64,000 bases of DNA from an uncultured Shimia sp. (GCF_947493595.1 NZ_CANLRL010000010.1:1-64000); one strand, 5' to 3'; counted from the first letter of the stretch, positions 53,078 to 63,147 are shown. Numbers and translations: made by a program. Notes: generated from the letters alone by a model not told the origin.

Positions 53078-54499
53078 TTAAGTGGCCGCGCCGCCAACCG
53101 TCAATCCGTCCATCAAAACAGTGGGTTGGCCCACGCCAACCGGCACCCATTGGCCTGCCTTGCCGCAGTTTCCCATGCCCGGATCAAGCGCCATATCATT
53201 ACCCAGACCTTTAATTTGGGTCATGGCGGTGGCGCCATCGCCTATTAATGTGGCGCCTTTAACGGGCGCGCCGACCTTTCCGTTCTCTACTCGGTAGGCC
53301 TCGGTGCAGGAAAACACGAACTTGCCGTTAGTAATATCGACCTGTCCGCCGCCAAAGCCCACGGCGTAGATGCCATCCTTGAGGGAGGCGACCAGATCTG
53401 CGGGATTCGCGTCACCACCTTCCATATAGGTGTTGGTCATGCGCGGCATGGGGGCGTGGGCGTAGCTTTCACGGCGGCCGTTGCCGGTAGGGGCGACTCC
53501 CATCAGGCGGGCGTTTTGCCGGTCCTGCATGTAGCCGACCAATACACCGTCTTCGATCAGGGTGGTTTTGCCGGACGGCGTGCCTTCGTCGTCCACGGTG
53601 ATCGACCCGCGACGGTCCGCAATGGTGCCGTCGTCGATCACGGTCACGCCTTTGGAGGCGACTTGCTGCCCGATCATTCCTGCAAATTTGGAGCTGCCTT
53701 TGCGGTTGAAGTCGCCTTCGAGGCCGTGGCCCACCGCTTCGTGCAGCAGAATACCCGGCCAACCAGGCCCAAGCACCACTTCCATCGGACCAGCCGGGGC
53801 AGGCACGGCGGAAAGGTTCACTGTGGCGACACGCAGGGCTTCGCGGGTCTTGGCTTGCCAGTCAGCAGGATCAAGCAGCCCATCGAGACCAACACGACCA
53901 CCGCCGCCAGCCGAGCCGCTTTCACGGCGGCCGTTTTCTTCGACAATCACCGAGACATTGACGCGGGTCATGGGACGGGTGTCGGTGATGACCTGACCAT
54001 CGGGGCGCAGGATCACCACCTCTTGATGAGAAGCGGCCAATGTGGCGGAGACCTGCACCACGCGTGGATCAATATCGCGGGCAAAGGTGTCGATGTCGCG
54101 CAGGGTTTCGATCTTTACTGGGAAGTCGATGCCTCCGATGGGGTCCGCGTCAGTGTAGAGTTTGCGGTTGGTTGGCTTTGGGCCGTCCGCAAGTGTGCCT
54201 CCGCCGTTGCCAACCGCAAGGCGGGCGGTGTCCACCGCACGTTTGATGGCGGCTTCGCTGATCTCAGAAGAATGGGCGTATCCGGCGACCTCGCCATTGA
54301 CCGCGCGCAGGCCGAATCCTTCGGCGGCGTCGTAGCTTGCGGTCTTGATCCGGCCGTCATCAAACACCAAAGCTTCCGAACTGCGGCGTTCAAAAAACAA
54401 CTCGCCATCATCTGCACCCGTGGTCGCAGCGCGCAAATGCCGCAGCGCGGTGCCCTCATCTAGTGTGTTTTCAAAGGGTTGGAAGCGGGATTGGGTCAT
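53078..54499 (-). CDS. tldD: Metalloprotease TldD
   Basis: This 473-residue TldD-family metalloprotease has the zinc motif HEAVGHGLEGD (H-E-x-x-x-H) and the downstream cysteine in the FVFSCTEAYR region. With TldE it degrades unfolded peptides and matures peptide modifiers such as microcins or PQQ-like precursors. A perfect FNR-type box lies 20 bases upstream of its start codon. Confidence 0.93.
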   Translation of the reverse strand: MTQSRFQPFENTLDEGTALRHLRAATTGADDGELFFERRSSEALVFDDGRIKTASYDAAEGFGLRAVNGEVAGYAHSSEISEAAIKRAVDTARLAVGNGGGTLADGPKPTNRKLYTDADPIGGIDFPVKIETLRDIDTFARDIDPRVVQVSATLAASHQEVVILRPDGQVITDTRPMTRVNVSVIVEENGRRESGSAGGGGRVGLDGLLDPADWQAKTREALRVATVNLSAVPAPAGPMEVVLGPGWPGILLHEAVGHGLEGDFNRKGSSKFAGMIGQQVASKGVTVIDDGTIADRRGSITVDDEGTPSGKTTLIEDGVLVGYMQDRQNARLMGVAPTGNGRRESYAHAPMPRMTNTYMEGGDANPADLVASLKDGIYAVGFGGGQVDITNGKFVFSCTEAYRVENGKVGAPVKGATLIGDGATAMTQIKGLGNDMALDPGMGNCGKAGQWVPVGVGQPTVLMDGLTVGGAAT

Positions 54500-54518
54500 G
54501 TGCGGTTAGCCTCTAAAT

Positions 54519-54532
54519 TTGATCTAAATCAA
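54519..54532. promoter_or_regulatory. Perfect FNR/FnrL box between tldD and coxB
   Basis: TTGAT-CTAA-ATCAA is a perfect match to the FNR/FnrL palindrome TTGAT-N4-ATCAA. It is 20 bases upstream of the tldD start (minus strand) and about 150 bases upstream of the coxB start (plus strand). Oxygen-dependent control of either gene is inferred. FnrL control of respiratory oxidases is known in Rhodobacter. Confidence 0.75.
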
Positions 54533-54680
54533 AAAAGCGTCCGTTTGACGCAAGCTTCGATCTTTATCTACGGGAGAGAATATGGTTTTTAGGCGCGAAA
54601 CAACAGCGGGATTCCGCCGAAAGGCACCAGGGATTCTGTTCCACCGATAAGAACAACACCGCAACCGATCAGGGTGACAT

Positions 54681-55529
54681 ATGCGAATTCTCTCGACATT
54701 CCTGGGCCTTATGGCAGCAACACTTGCGGCGCCTGCCATCGCGCAGTCCGCCGAAATCATTGGTAAGCCTGAGCCCAAAGGCCTTGGCTTTCAGCCAGCG
54801 GCCACCGAACTGGCCCGTCAGATTCAGTCCCTTGATGGTCTGATCCTGGCAATCATCACCATCATCACGCTGTTTGTGACCGGTTTGTTGATTTACTGCA
54901 TGGTGCGCTTCAACCGTCGTGCCAACCCAACGCCGGGTACCTTTACCCACAACACACCGCTGGAAATTGCCTGGACCCTTGGTCCGATCCTGATCCTGGT
55001 GCTGATTGGCTCCTTCTCGCTGCCAGTGCTGTTTAACCAGCAAGAAATCCCAGAAGGTGAAGTGCACATCAAAGTCACCGGCTACCAGTGGTACTGGGGC
55101 TATGAGTACACCGACCACGAGTTTGCCTTTGACAGCTTCCTGCTGCCAAAAGAAGAGCTGGCGGCAAACGGCTACAACGACGATGAGTATCTGCTGGCGA
55201 CTGACACCAAGGTTGTTGTGCCCGTTGGCAAGACCGTTGTGATGGACGTGACCGGCGCGGACGTGATCCACAGCTGGACCATCCCTTCCTTCGGTGTGAA
55301 GCAGGATGCCGTACCTGGCCGTATCGCGCAGCTTTGGTTTGAGGCCGAAAAAGAAGGCATCTTCTTTGGTCAGTGTTCCGAGCTGTGCGGCAAAGACCAC
55401 GCTTATATGCCAATCACCGTCGAAGTTGTGTCCCAAGAGGCCTATGACGCGTGGTTGAAAGGCGCGATCGAAGAATATGCGGGCGACATGTCCACCCTTC
55501 CAGGTGTGGCACTGGCCTCCGCTGACTAA
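54681..55529 (+). CDS. coxB: Cytochrome c oxidase subunit II
   Basis: This 282-residue protein has a signal peptide ([21 protein letters not shown]), two membrane helices (about 55-80 and 98-118) and a periplasmic CuA domain. The copper ligands are visible: His in DVIHSWTIP, Cys-Ser-Glu-Leu-Cys in [14 protein letters not shown], with the following His and Met. It takes electrons from cytochrome c into the aa3 oxidase. It is first of the oxidase run; subunit I is not in the window. Confidence 0.97.
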   Translation: MRILSTFLGLMAATLAAPAIAQSAEIIGKPEPKGLGFQPAATELARQIQSLDGLILAIITIITLFVTGLLIYCMVRFNRRANPTPGTFTHNTPLEIAWTLGPILILVLIGSFSLPVLFNQQEIPEGEVHIKVTGYQWYWGYEYTDHEFAFDSFLLPKEELAANGYNDDEYLLATDTKVVVPVGKTVVMDVTGADVIHSWTIPSFGVKQDAVPGRIAQLWFEAEKEGIFFGQCSELCGKDHAYMPITVEVVSQEAYDAWLKGAIEEYAGDMSTLPGVALASAD

Positions 55530-55613
55530 GCGACAAATTTGGGTGCGCGGAGACCGCGCATCCTACAACGCCTGTAGGGTGTGCGCCGTGCGCGCACCTT
55601 AATTGGAGAAGAC

Positions 55614-56558
55614 ATGAGCGACGCAAGCATCAATACGCAAGCCAGAGCCAGCCATGGTGACGCAGAATTTGGCGACTATTTCGCCCTGCTGAAACCACGG
55701 GTGATGTCGCTTGTGGTGTTCACAGCTGCCGTGGGCCTGTTGGCGGCACCGGGCTCTGTGCATCCGTTTGTGGCGTTCTGCGCCATTCTGTTCATTGCAG
55801 TGGGCGGCGGTGCCTCCGGCGCATTGAACATGTGGTATGACGCGGACATCGACCGCTTGATGAAGCGCACCCAAAGTCGCCCGATTCCGGCTGGCAAGGT
55901 CACCGAAGGCGAGGCGCTGGCAGTGGGCGTGGCGCTGTCCGGTTTTGCGGTGGTGATGCTGGGCCTTGCGGCCAATTGGGTCGCGGCGGCGCTGCTGGCC
56001 TTCACCATTTTCTTCTACGTGGTGATCTACACCATGTGGCTCAAGCGCTGGACGCCGCAGAACATCGTGATTGGTGGCGCGGCAGGAGCCTTCCCTCCGA
56101 TGATCGGCTGGGCGGTTGTGACCGGCGGCATTTCGATTGAAAGCGTGCTGATGTTCACGCTGACCTTCATGTGGACCCCGCCGCATTTCTGGGCGCTTTG
56201 CCTGTTCATGAAGTCTGACTACAAAGACGCGGGCGTGCCGATGTTGCACGTGACCCATGGCCGGCGCGTGACCCGCAACCACATCCTAGTTTATACGCTG
56301 CTGCTTGCTGTTGTGGCGATTGGCATGGCGTTCACCGGTGTGGGTGGCCCGATTTACCTGACCACGGCGTTGATCCTGAACGGTCTGTTTGTGGCTGGGG
56401 CAATTGCGATCTGGCGTCGTGACGAAGAGATTTCCGAAGCGGACGGCTACAAACGCGAGAAAGCGTTCTTTGGCCTATCGCTGATTTACCTGTTCCTGCA
56501 TTTTGGTGCGATTTTGGCAGAGGCCACGTTGGCCCCCTATGGCATCGGAGGATGGTAA
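55614..56558 (+). CDS. ctaB: Protohaem IX farnesyltransferase
   Basis: This 314-residue UbiA-family membrane enzyme makes haem O for the oxidase. It has eight or so membrane segments, the aspartate-rich motif [19 protein letters not shown] and a second [14 protein letters not shown] loop. It lies between coxB and the assembly genes. The start at 55614 has GGAG upstream. Confidence 0.95.
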   Translation: MSDASINTQARASHGDAEFGDYFALLKPRVMSLVVFTAAVGLLAAPGSVHPFVAFCAILFIAVGGGASGALNMWYDADIDRLMKRTQSRPIPAGKVTEGEALAVGVALSGFAVVMLGLAANWVAAALLAFTIFFYVVIYTMWLKRWTPQNIVIGGAAGAFPPMIGWAVVTGGISIESVLMFTLTFMWTPPHFWALCLFMKSDYKDAGVPMLHVTHGRRVTRNHILVYTLLLAVVAIGMAFTGVGGPIYLTTALILNGLFVAGAIAIWRRDEEISEADGYKREKAFFGLSLIYLFLHFGAILAEATLAPYGIGGW

Positions 56559-56562
56559 GCAG

Positions 56563-56730
56563 ATGAGCTTTCACGAACAACACGAACTGCACAAACGCCG
56601 CTTTGGCCGCAACCTTGGGGTTGCGCTGGTTTTGGTGAGCTTCATTGTGATTGTGTTTGGTCTCACCGTGGTGAAAGTCACCCGCGGTGACTATGAGCCG
56701 GAAAACGCCAGCATCCAGAGGGATCAGTAA
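56563..56730 (+). CDS. Small membrane protein of the oxidase locus
   Basis: This 55-residue protein has one membrane segment ([20 protein letters not shown], about residues 18-38) and a charged N-terminus ([17 protein letters not shown]). Small proteins at this position, between ctaB and ctaG, are typical of alphaproteobacterial cox operons. Its stop overlaps the ctaG start by one base. The exact role is unknown. Confidence 0.8.
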   Translation: MSFHEQHELHKRRFGRNLGVALVLVSFIVIVFGLTVVKVTRGDYEPENASIQRDQ

Positions 56731-57293
56731 TGGCGATGGACCCGAAGAACAAAACACTGGTGCAAACCGTCAGCGTTGTCCTTGTGATGGGCGCGCTGGC
56801 GTGGGCATCTGTGCCGTTTTACGACTGGTTCTGCCGTGTGACCGGCTTTGGCGGTGTGACGGACGTTGCTGAGACCGGCAGCGATGTGATTCTGGATAAG
56901 ACCATCAAAGTGCGGTTTGACGCCTCCATCGAGCGTGACATGGCGTGGGAATTCAAACCCCTGCAACGCGAGATGGAGATCCGGATCGGTGAGACTGGTC
57001 TGGCGTTCTACGAGGCATACAACCCATCCGACCGTCCGATTGCCGGCACTGCGAGCTACAACGTGGCGCCGTATGATGCGGGTGGGTTTTTCACCAAGAT
57101 CGACTGTTTCTGCTTTGAAGAGCAGGTGCTGCAACCCGGCGAGCGGGTGACGATGCCGGTGAGTTTTTATGTGGACCCGGAAATCGTGGATGACCGGGAC
57201 GCAAAATATATCAAGGTGATCACATTGGGATACACCTTCTATGAAACCGACTTGCCCGAAGAACTGGCGTCCTTGACGACAGTGGGCGAGTAA
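56730..57293 (+). CDS. ctaG: Cytochrome c oxidase assembly protein CtaG/Cox11
   Basis: This 187-residue copper chaperone inserts CuB into subunit I. It has an N-terminal membrane anchor ([23 protein letters not shown]) and a periplasmic domain with the copper-binding C-x-C-F motif in [10 protein letters not shown]. Length and order fit the family. Confidence 0.95.
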   Translation: MAMDPKNKTLVQTVSVVLVMGALAWASVPFYDWFCRVTGFGGVTDVAETGSDVILDKTIKVRFDASIERDMAWEFKPLQREMEIRIGETGLAFYEAYNPSDRPIAGTASYNVAPYDAGGFFTKIDCFCFEEQVLQPGERVTMPVSFYVDPEIVDDRDAKYIKVITLGYTFYETDLPEELASLTTVGE

Positions 57294-57337
57294 AAGCAAA
57301 ATCAAAGGTAAGCCTTCCAACGAGGGAAATGGAAAAC

Positions 57338-58144
57338 ATGGCGCACGTAAAAGATCACGATTATCATATTTTGAACCCCTCTTGGTGGCCGTTCCTCGGC
57401 GCTTTGGCGGGTTTCATCATGCTGTTTGGCGCGGTTGTGTGGATGCACGACAGCGGTCCTTGGATGTTCCTGATTGGCCTGATTGGCGTTTTGTACGTCA
57501 TGTTTGGCTGGTGGGCTGACGTCATTGCGGAAAGCAACGTGGGCGATCACACGCCGGTGGTGCAAATTGGTCTGCGCTACGGTTTCATTCTGTTCATCAT
57601 GTCCGAAGTGATGTTCTTTGCCGCTTGGTTCTGGACCTTCTTCAAGCACCGCATGTATCCAATGGATCCAAACGGCAACAGCCCAGCTGTGGACGGTCCT
57701 TGGCCTCCTGTTGGCATCGAGACGTTTGACCCTTGGCACCTGCCGCTGATCAATACGCTGATCCTGCTGTGTTCCGGCTGTGCTGCGACTTGGGCACACC
57801 ACGCACTGGCGCATGAAGACAACCGCAAAGATATGAAAAACGGTCTGATCATCGCGGTTCTGTTGGGCCTGATCTTCACCGGCTTCCAGGCTTATGAATA
57901 CAGCCACGCGGCGTTTGGTTTCTCTGGCAACATCTACGGCGCGTCCTTCTTCATGGCGACCGGTTTCCACGGCTTCCACGTGATCATCGGCACAATCTTC
58001 CTGTTTGTTTGCCTGCTGCGTCTGAACGCGGGTCACTTCACCAAAGAAAAGCACGTCGGTTTTGAGGCGGCTGCCTGGTACTGGCACTTTGTGGATGTGG
58101 TCTGGCTGTTCCTGTTTGCAGCGGTCTACATCTGGGGCCAATAA
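57338..58144 (+). CDS. coxC: Cytochrome c oxidase subunit III
   Basis: This 268-residue seven-helix membrane subunit has family blocks [37 protein letters not shown] and [13 protein letters not shown]. The conserved glutamate in MSEVMFF is the proton-antenna residue. MENMAHV at 57329 is an alternative start; 57338 is the usual family start. A strong terminator follows. Confidence 0.95.
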   Translation: MAHVKDHDYHILNPSWWPFLGALAGFIMLFGAVVWMHDSGPWMFLIGLIGVLYVMFGWWADVIAESNVGDHTPVVQIGLRYGFILFIMSEVMFFAAWFWTFFKHRMYPMDPNGNSPAVDGPWPPVGIETFDPWHLPLINTLILLCSGCAATWAHHALAHEDNRKDMKNGLIIAVLLGLIFTGFQAYEYSHAAFGFSGNIYGASFFMATGFHGFHVIIGTIFLFVCLLRLNAGHFTKEKHVGFEAAAWYWHFVDVVWLFLFAAVYIWGQ

Positions 58145-58190
58145 GCCTGCCTGCTAAAGGTTGATCCTTGAGAGCGGATACGATTAAAGC

Positions 58191-58219
58191 AAAGCGCGGC
58201 AGCATCTGCCGCGCTTTTT
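58191..58219 (+). terminator. Intrinsic terminator after coxC
   Basis: AAAGCGCGGCAG (58191-58202) pairs perfectly with CTGCCGCGCTTT (58206-58217) around a 3-base loop, with TTTTT at 58215-58219. It separates the coxB-coxC run from surf1, so surf1 and thrC need their own promoter or read-through. Confidence 0.9.
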
Positions 58220-58240
58220 CTTTTGGGAAGGAACCTTGCC

Positions 58241-58918
58241 TTGCGTCGACTGTTCTTGCCTCTGTTCTTTGGCATTCTGGGCACGGTGGTGCTGGTGTCT
58301 TTGGGCACATGGCAGTTGCAGCGACTGACCTGGAAAGAAGGCGTGCTTACCGAGATCAATGTGCGGATCGCAAGCGATCCTGTGGCGCTGCCTGACTCGA
58401 TTGATGTTGAGCGGGACAAGTACTTGCCGGTGGCCGTTTCTGGCACCATCACCGAGGATGAAATCCACCTGCTGGCCAGTACGCGCGATGCTGGCGCGGT
58501 CTATCGTTTGGTGTCCGCGTTTGAGACCGAAGGTGACCGTCGGATCATGATTGATCGCGGTTGGATCAAGACCGCAGACAAGGACACTGCACGCCCGGCA
58601 CACGCCGTTGATGTGGTCGGCAACCTGCATTGGCCCGATGAGCGCGATAGTTACACGCCAGCCAATGACGTTGATGGCAATATCTGGTTTGCCCGTGACG
58701 TGGATCAGATGGCAGAGGTGCTGGGCACCGAACCGGTGCTGTTGATTGTGCGTGAAGACAGTGACAAGGGCGCGATTGCCACACCATTGCCCGTGGATAC
58801 CGCCGCTTTGCCCAACAATCACCTTGAATATGTCCTGACATGGTACGGACTGGCAATTGTCTGGGTGGCGATGACCCTGTATTACCTGCGCCGGATGCGC
58901 AAAACCAAAAAGGCCTGA
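58241..58918 (+). CDS. surf1: SURF1 family cytochrome oxidase assembly protein
   Basis: This membrane protein of about 225 residues has a transmembrane helix at each end (FLPLFFGILGTVVLVSLGTWQLQ and YGLAIVWVAMTLYYL), the GTWQLQRLTWKE opening and a periplasmic domain (VFETEGDR-like, IDRGWI). SURF1 helps haem A reach subunit I. The start is uncertain: TTG at 58241 has AAGGA eight bases before it; a TTG at 58223 gives six more residues. Upstream lies the coxC terminator. Confidence 0.85.
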   Translation: MRRLFLPLFFGILGTVVLVSLGTWQLQRLTWKEGVLTEINVRIASDPVALPDSIDVERDKYLPVAVSGTITEDEIHLLASTRDAGAVYRLVSAFETEGDRRIMIDRGWIKTADKDTARPAHAVDVVGNLHWPDERDSYTPANDVDGNIWFARDVDQMAEVLGTEPVLLIVREDSDKGAIATPLPVDTAALPNNHLEYVLTWYGLAIVWVAMTLYYLRRMRKTKKA

Positions 58919-58923
58919 GAGAC

Positions 58924-60312
58924 GTGAAATATATTTCGACCCGTGGAAATGCCCCTGAGCTGAGCTTTGAAGAGGCCATGTTGACCGGTCTGGCACGTGA
59001 TGGCGGGCTTTATGTGCCGGAGAGCATTCCGACGCTGTCGGCCGAGGAGATCGCAGGTCTGGCGGGCAAGTCGTATGAAGAGGCCGCGTTCATTGTGATG
59101 CGCCCGTTTGTGGGCGATGCGTTCACCGATGAAGAGTTCAAAGGCATCATCGCGCGGGCCTATGCGAACTTCCGCCACGACGCGCGCGCGCCTTTGGTGC
59201 AGCTGGCGCCAAATCACTACCTTCTGGAGCTGTTCCACGGCCCGACGCTGGCGTTCAAAGACTTTGCGATGCAGCTGATTGGTCAGTTGTTCCAGTTCTC
59301 CCTAGCGCGGCGCAATGAGCGCGTAACAATTGTAGGCGCGACATCCGGCGATACAGGATCTGCCGCGATTGAAGCCTTCCGTGGCTTGGACAATGTGGAT
59401 GTGTTTATCCTGTTCCCGCATGGACGCGTGTCTGACATTCAGCGCAAACAGATGACCACACCTGAGGATGCCAACGTGCATGCTTTGGCGCTGGATGGTG
59501 ATTTTGATGATTGCCAAGCCAAACTCAAAGACATGTTCAACGATTTTGATTTCCGCGATGGCGTGAAACTGGCGGGTGTGAACTCGATCAACTGGGCGCG
59601 GGTGTTGGCGCAGGTAGTGTATTACTTTACCTCCGCTGTGAGCCTTGGCGCGCCGCACCGCAAGGTGAGCTTCACCGTGCCAACCGGCAACTTCGGCGAC
59701 ATCTTTGCGGGCTACATCGCCAAAAAGATGGGGCTGCCAATTGAGCGTCTGGTGATTGCCACCAACCAGAACGATATTTTGCACCGCACCATGGAAACCG
59801 GGGCCTACACCAAAGAGGGCGTAACGCCCTCGATCAGCCCGTCGATGGACATTCAGGTCAGCTCCAACTTTGAGCGTGCGTTGTTTGATGCTTATGGCCG
59901 TGATGGCGGGGCTGTGGCGCAGTTGATGGATGAGCTAAAGGACGGCTCCTTTGCGATTTCGCAAGGCGCGATGGAAACGCTGCGCGAGCATTTTGACAGT
60001 GGTCGGGCCTCCGAGGATGAAACCAACGCCACCATTGCCCATGAATTTACCGCGTGTGGAGAAGTTCTTTGCCCCCACTCAGCGGTTGGCGTAAAGGTCG
60101 CGGATGCCTATTTGGGCGGGGTGCCTATGGTCACTTTGGCCACGGCACACCCGGCCAAGTTCCCGGATGCGGTGGAAGCCGCGATGGGGGCACGGCCTGC
60201 ACTGCCGCCGCATATGGCGGATATGATGGATAAAGACGAACGCGTGACCCGCGTTCCCAACGAACTGGGAGCGCTGCAAGCGCTGATCAAGGAACGGATA
60301 GCACAGCGTTGA
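58924..60312 (+). CDS. thrC: Threonine synthase
   Basis: This 462-residue PLP enzyme converts O-phosphohomoserine to threonine. It opens with KYISTRGNAPELSFEEAML; the PLP lysine is in LAFKDFAMQL and the phosphate-binding loop is GATSGDTGSAA. The GTG start at 58924, six bases after the surf1 stop, is preferred because family homology begins there. It overlaps the M16 gene by four bases. Confidence 0.95.
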   Translation: MKYISTRGNAPELSFEEAMLTGLARDGGLYVPESIPTLSAEEIAGLAGKSYEEAAFIVMRPFVGDAFTDEEFKGIIARAYANFRHDARAPLVQLAPNHYLLELFHGPTLAFKDFAMQLIGQLFQFSLARRNERVTIVGATSGDTGSAAIEAFRGLDNVDVFILFPHGRVSDIQRKQMTTPEDANVHALALDGDFDDCQAKLKDMFNDFDFRDGVKLAGVNSINWARVLAQVVYYFTSAVSLGAPHRKVSFTVPTGNFGDIFAGYIAKKMGLPIERLVIATNQNDILHRTMETGAYTKEGVTPSISPSMDIQVSSNFERALFDAYGRDGGAVAQLMDELKDGSFAISQGAMETLREHFDSGRASEDETNATIAHEFTACGEVLCPHSAVGVKVADAYLGGVPMVTLATAHPAKFPDAVEAAMGARPALPPHMADMMDKDERVTRVPNELGALQALIKERIAQR

Positions 60313-61571
60313 CAGTCAAACTGCACACACTCTCCAACGGATTTCAGATCGCCACAGAACATATGCCGGGGCTTGAGAGCGCTTCGATTGGCATCTGGGT
60401 GAGTGCGGGTGGCCGCCATGAGCGCGCACCGCAGAACGGTATTGCGCATTTTCTGGAGCACATGGCGTTCAAAGGCACGCAACGCCGAACCGCGTTGGAG
60501 ATCGCGGAAACCATCGAGGATGTGGGCGGTTACATCAACGCCTATACCAGCCGGGAGGTCACGGCCTACTACGCGCGGGTGCTGAAAGACGACGTGGCAC
60601 TGGCGCTGGACGTGGTTGGTGACATTGTGTTGAACCCGATTTTTGATCCCAACGAGATCGAGGTTGAGCGTGGCGTGATCTTGCAAGAGATCGGCCAGGC
60701 GCTGGATACGCCGGACGATGTGGTGTTTGATTGGTTGCAGGAGCGGGCCTATCCGGATCAGCCAATTGGCCGCACCATTTTGGGCGAGGACGATCATGTG
60801 CGCCGCTTTGGCCGCGAAGATCTATCGGCCTTTGTCACCGAGCACTATCGGCCGGAACGTATGATCCTGTCCGCGGCTGGCGCTGTGGATCACGACGAGA
60901 TCGTGCGTATGGCCGAGGAGATGTTTGGTCATCTTGAGCGGGGACCGGCAATTGAACTGGTGCCAGCGCGGTTCGCCGGGGGCGAATACCGCACGGAGAA
61001 AGCGCTGGAACAGGCGCATTTTGCCATTGGTTTTGAAAGCCCGGATTACTGCAGCCCGGATATCTATACCGCGCAGATTTACTCCAGCGCTTTGGGCGGC
61101 GGCATGTCGAGCCGTTTGTTCCAGGAGGTGCGTGAAAAGCGTGGGCTGTGTTATGCAATTTTTGCCCAGACCGGGGCTTATGCTGACACGGGCATGACCA
61201 CGATTTATGCGGGCACCTCCGGCGAGCAAATTGCAGAGCTGGCAGAGATCACCATTGATGAACTCAAACGCGCGGCGGACGACATGAACCCTGTTGAGAT
61301 CGCGCGGGCCCGCACGCAGATGAAGGCGGGCTTGCTGATGGGGCTGGAAAGCCCGTCAAGCCGCGCGGAACGTTTGGCGCGTATGCTGGCGATTTGGGGA
61401 AAAATCCCAAGCTTGCCAGAAACAGTTGAGCGTATTGACGGTGTCAGTGATTCTGACGTGCGCCGTTTTGCCGAGCAGATGGCGAGCCAAGCCCGCAGCG
61501 CGATGGCGCTTTATGGCCCGGTGTCTGCAGCGCCAACTTTGGACGCTTTGGAAGCGAGGCGCGCTGCTTAA
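60309..61571 (+). CDS. M16-family zinc peptidase
   Basis: This 420-residue processing-peptidase-like protein has the inverted zinc motif H-F-L-E-H in IAHFLEHMAFKGT, the distal glutamate in VILQEIGQALDTP and the C-terminal homology domain. Relatives include mitochondrial processing peptidase beta. It begins at a TTG that overlaps the thrC stop (TTGA). The substrate is unknown. The gene overlaps the next acetyltransferase (TAATG). Confidence 0.9.
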   Translation: MTVKLHTLSNGFQIATEHMPGLESASIGIWVSAGGRHERAPQNGIAHFLEHMAFKGTQRRTALEIAETIEDVGGYINAYTSREVTAYYARVLKDDVALALDVVGDIVLNPIFDPNEIEVERGVILQEIGQALDTPDDVVFDWLQERAYPDQPIGRTILGEDDHVRRFGREDLSAFVTEHYRPERMILSAAGAVDHDEIVRMAEEMFGHLERGPAIELVPARFAGGEYRTEKALEQAHFAIGFESPDYCSPDIYTAQIYSSALGGGMSSRLFQEVREKRGLCYAIFAQTGAYADTGMTTIYAGTSGEQIAELAEITIDELKRAADDMNPVEIARARTQMKAGLLMGLESPSSRAERLARMLAIWGKIPSLPETVERIDGVSDSDVRRFAEQMASQARSAMALYGPVSAAPTLDALEARRAA

Positions 61572-62161
61572 TGCTGCTGACGCGTCGCAAGGTTCGGATC
61601 GAGACCGAGCGCATGACGTTGCGCCCGCCCATTCATGCGGACTTTCGCGAGTGGGCGGAGCTGCGCTCTGCCAGTGCGGATTTTCTGGTGCCATGGGAGC
61701 CGGTGTGGGCCAGCACGCATTTGAGCCGCAAAAGCTTTACCAACCGTGTGTACTGGGCGCAGCGCTCCATTTCCAACGACACGGCGGTGCCGCTGTTTAT
61801 GTTTCGCCGGTCCGACAATACGTTGGTTGGCGCGATCACATTGGACAACATCCGGCGCGGGCCTGCTCAGGCCGGCACGCTGGGCTATTGGGTTGGGCAG
61901 CAGTTTGCGCGACAAGGCTTTATGAGCGAGGCGATCGAGGCGGTGGTGCATCATGCGTTTACGCGCCTGGACTTGAGCCGGATTGAAGCGGCGTGTTTGC
62001 CGGAGAATGTCGCAAGTCGGGGTGTGCTTGAAAATTCCGGTTTCAAGTATGAAGGCGTCGCACAGAGCTATTTGCAGATTAACGGCCGCTGGCGGACACA
62101 TGTGCTCTATGCGGCGCTGCGCCATGACCGGCGTGGTCGGACTTTGGCCGGGCAGGTTTAG
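61571..62161 (+). CDS. RimJ-like GNAT acetyltransferase
   Basis: This 196-residue GNAT protein of the ribosomal-protein-alanine acetyltransferase type has TERMTLRPPIHADFREWAEL, VGAITLDNIRRG, the acetyl-CoA loop GQQFARQGFMSEAI and AACLPENVASRGVLENSGF. RimJ acetylates ribosomal protein S5 in E. coli, but close substrates differ, so the name is only indicative. It starts on the stop codon of the M16 gene. Confidence 0.85.
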   Translation: MLLTRRKVRIETERMTLRPPIHADFREWAELRSASADFLVPWEPVWASTHLSRKSFTNRVYWAQRSISNDTAVPLFMFRRSDNTLVGAITLDNIRRGPAQAGTLGYWVGQQFARQGFMSEAIEAVVHHAFTRLDLSRIEAACLPENVASRGVLENSGFKYEGVAQSYLQINGRWRTHVLYAALRHDRRGRTLAGQV

Positions 62162-62223
62162 GGGGCTTTGCCCCAGCCTCAGCATCGCTGAGGCTTCCCC
62201 AGGATATTTGTGGCAAGAAGAAG
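62161..62223 (+). repeat. Rhodobacterales-type intergenic repeat, copy 2
   Basis: Starting in the stop codon of the acetyltransferase gene: GGGGC-TTT-GCCCC (62162-62174), then a perfect 9-bp hairpin AGCCTCAGC/GCTGAGGCT (62175-62183/62187-62195), then CCCCAGGATATTTGTGGCAA ending near GAAGAAG. It shares the hairpin plus CCCC-x-GGATATTT...GAAG plan with 48531-48580. It may act as the 3' end of the upstream message. Confidence 0.7.
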
Positions 62224-62291
62224 CCCAAGAAACCGTGCCCCCCAATGGCGTCAATTTCTGCTACCCTGTGTGAAACAGGGAGGGCTGCAGA

Positions 62292-63101
62292 ATGCGGTTT
62301 CTAGTACTTATGGGACTGATGTGGGCGACATCCGCGAGTGCGCAGGACCGACGGCCAAGCCATTGTATCGCTTTGGCGCAGGTGCCTGGCGTCGAATACT
62401 TGCAGAAGGCATCCTTTCGCGAACCGGTGGACACCCACTCTGTGCGCATCAGCTATATCAGCCATGCGTCTTTCCTGATCCAGAGCCATGACGGCATTGA
62501 CGTGGTCACGGACTACACTGGGTTTTTAGGCGCAACCACGCTGGTGCCGGATGTGGTTACGATGAACCACGCCCATGCCACACATTGGACCGCTACGCCC
62601 GATCCTGCGATCCCCAATGTCTTGCCGGGGTGGGGGGACTATGGGCTGGGGATTGAGCACCACTTGGACTTGGGATCAATGCTGGTGCGCAATGTGCCCA
62701 CAGACATCCGCAGTTTTGGCGGGGTGGAAGAAAAGGGCAATTCAATCTTTGTCTTTGAGGTGGCGGGGCTGTGCATCGGCCATTTGGGGCATCTGCACCA
62801 TGAGCCCAATGACGCGCAATATGCCGCCCTAGGCCGGTTGGATGTGGTGATGGCAGCGGTGGATGGCGGCATGAGCCTGGATGTGCCCACCATGATGCGG
62901 GTGCTCAAGCGGTTGAAAGCGCAGGTGGTGATCCCGATGCATTGGTTTGAGGAATGGACATTGAGCGCGTTTTTGACCGGCATGTCCGATGAATATCTGA
63001 TCGAGAACGACGGGCGTTCCAGCCTGACCGTCAGTCTGCGGGACTTGCCGGATCAGCCGACCATCAAAGTGCTCTCGCCGCGCTATCTGCAAGACCCGTA
63101 A
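62292..63101 (+). CDS. MBL-fold metallo-hydrolase (UlaG-like)
   Basis: This 269-residue exported protein has a signal peptide (MRFLVLMGLMWATSASA). The metallo-beta-lactamase metal motif is H-x-H-x-x-H as MNHAHATHW; the region GHLGHLHHEPNDAQ and the late IPMHWFEEWT supply further ligands. It resembles the UlaG/YfhI type of periplasmic or cytoplasmic hydrolases. The reaction is unknown. Confidence 0.85.
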   Translation: MRFLVLMGLMWATSASAQDRRPSHCIALAQVPGVEYLQKASFREPVDTHSVRISYISHASFLIQSHDGIDVVTDYTGFLGATTLVPDVVTMNHAHATHWTATPDPAIPNVLPGWGDYGLGIEHHLDLGSMLVRNVPTDIRSFGGVEEKGNSIFVFEVAGLCIGHLGHLHHEPNDAQYAALGRLDVVMAAVDGGMSLDVPTMMRVLKRLKAQVVIPMHWFEEWTLSAFLTGMSDEYLIENDGRSSLTVSLRDLPDQPTIKVLSPRYLQDP

Positions 63102-63147
63102 GGGATTTCGCGTAGACCTTGCCGCAGGGGCAGCGTACATCAGGGCC

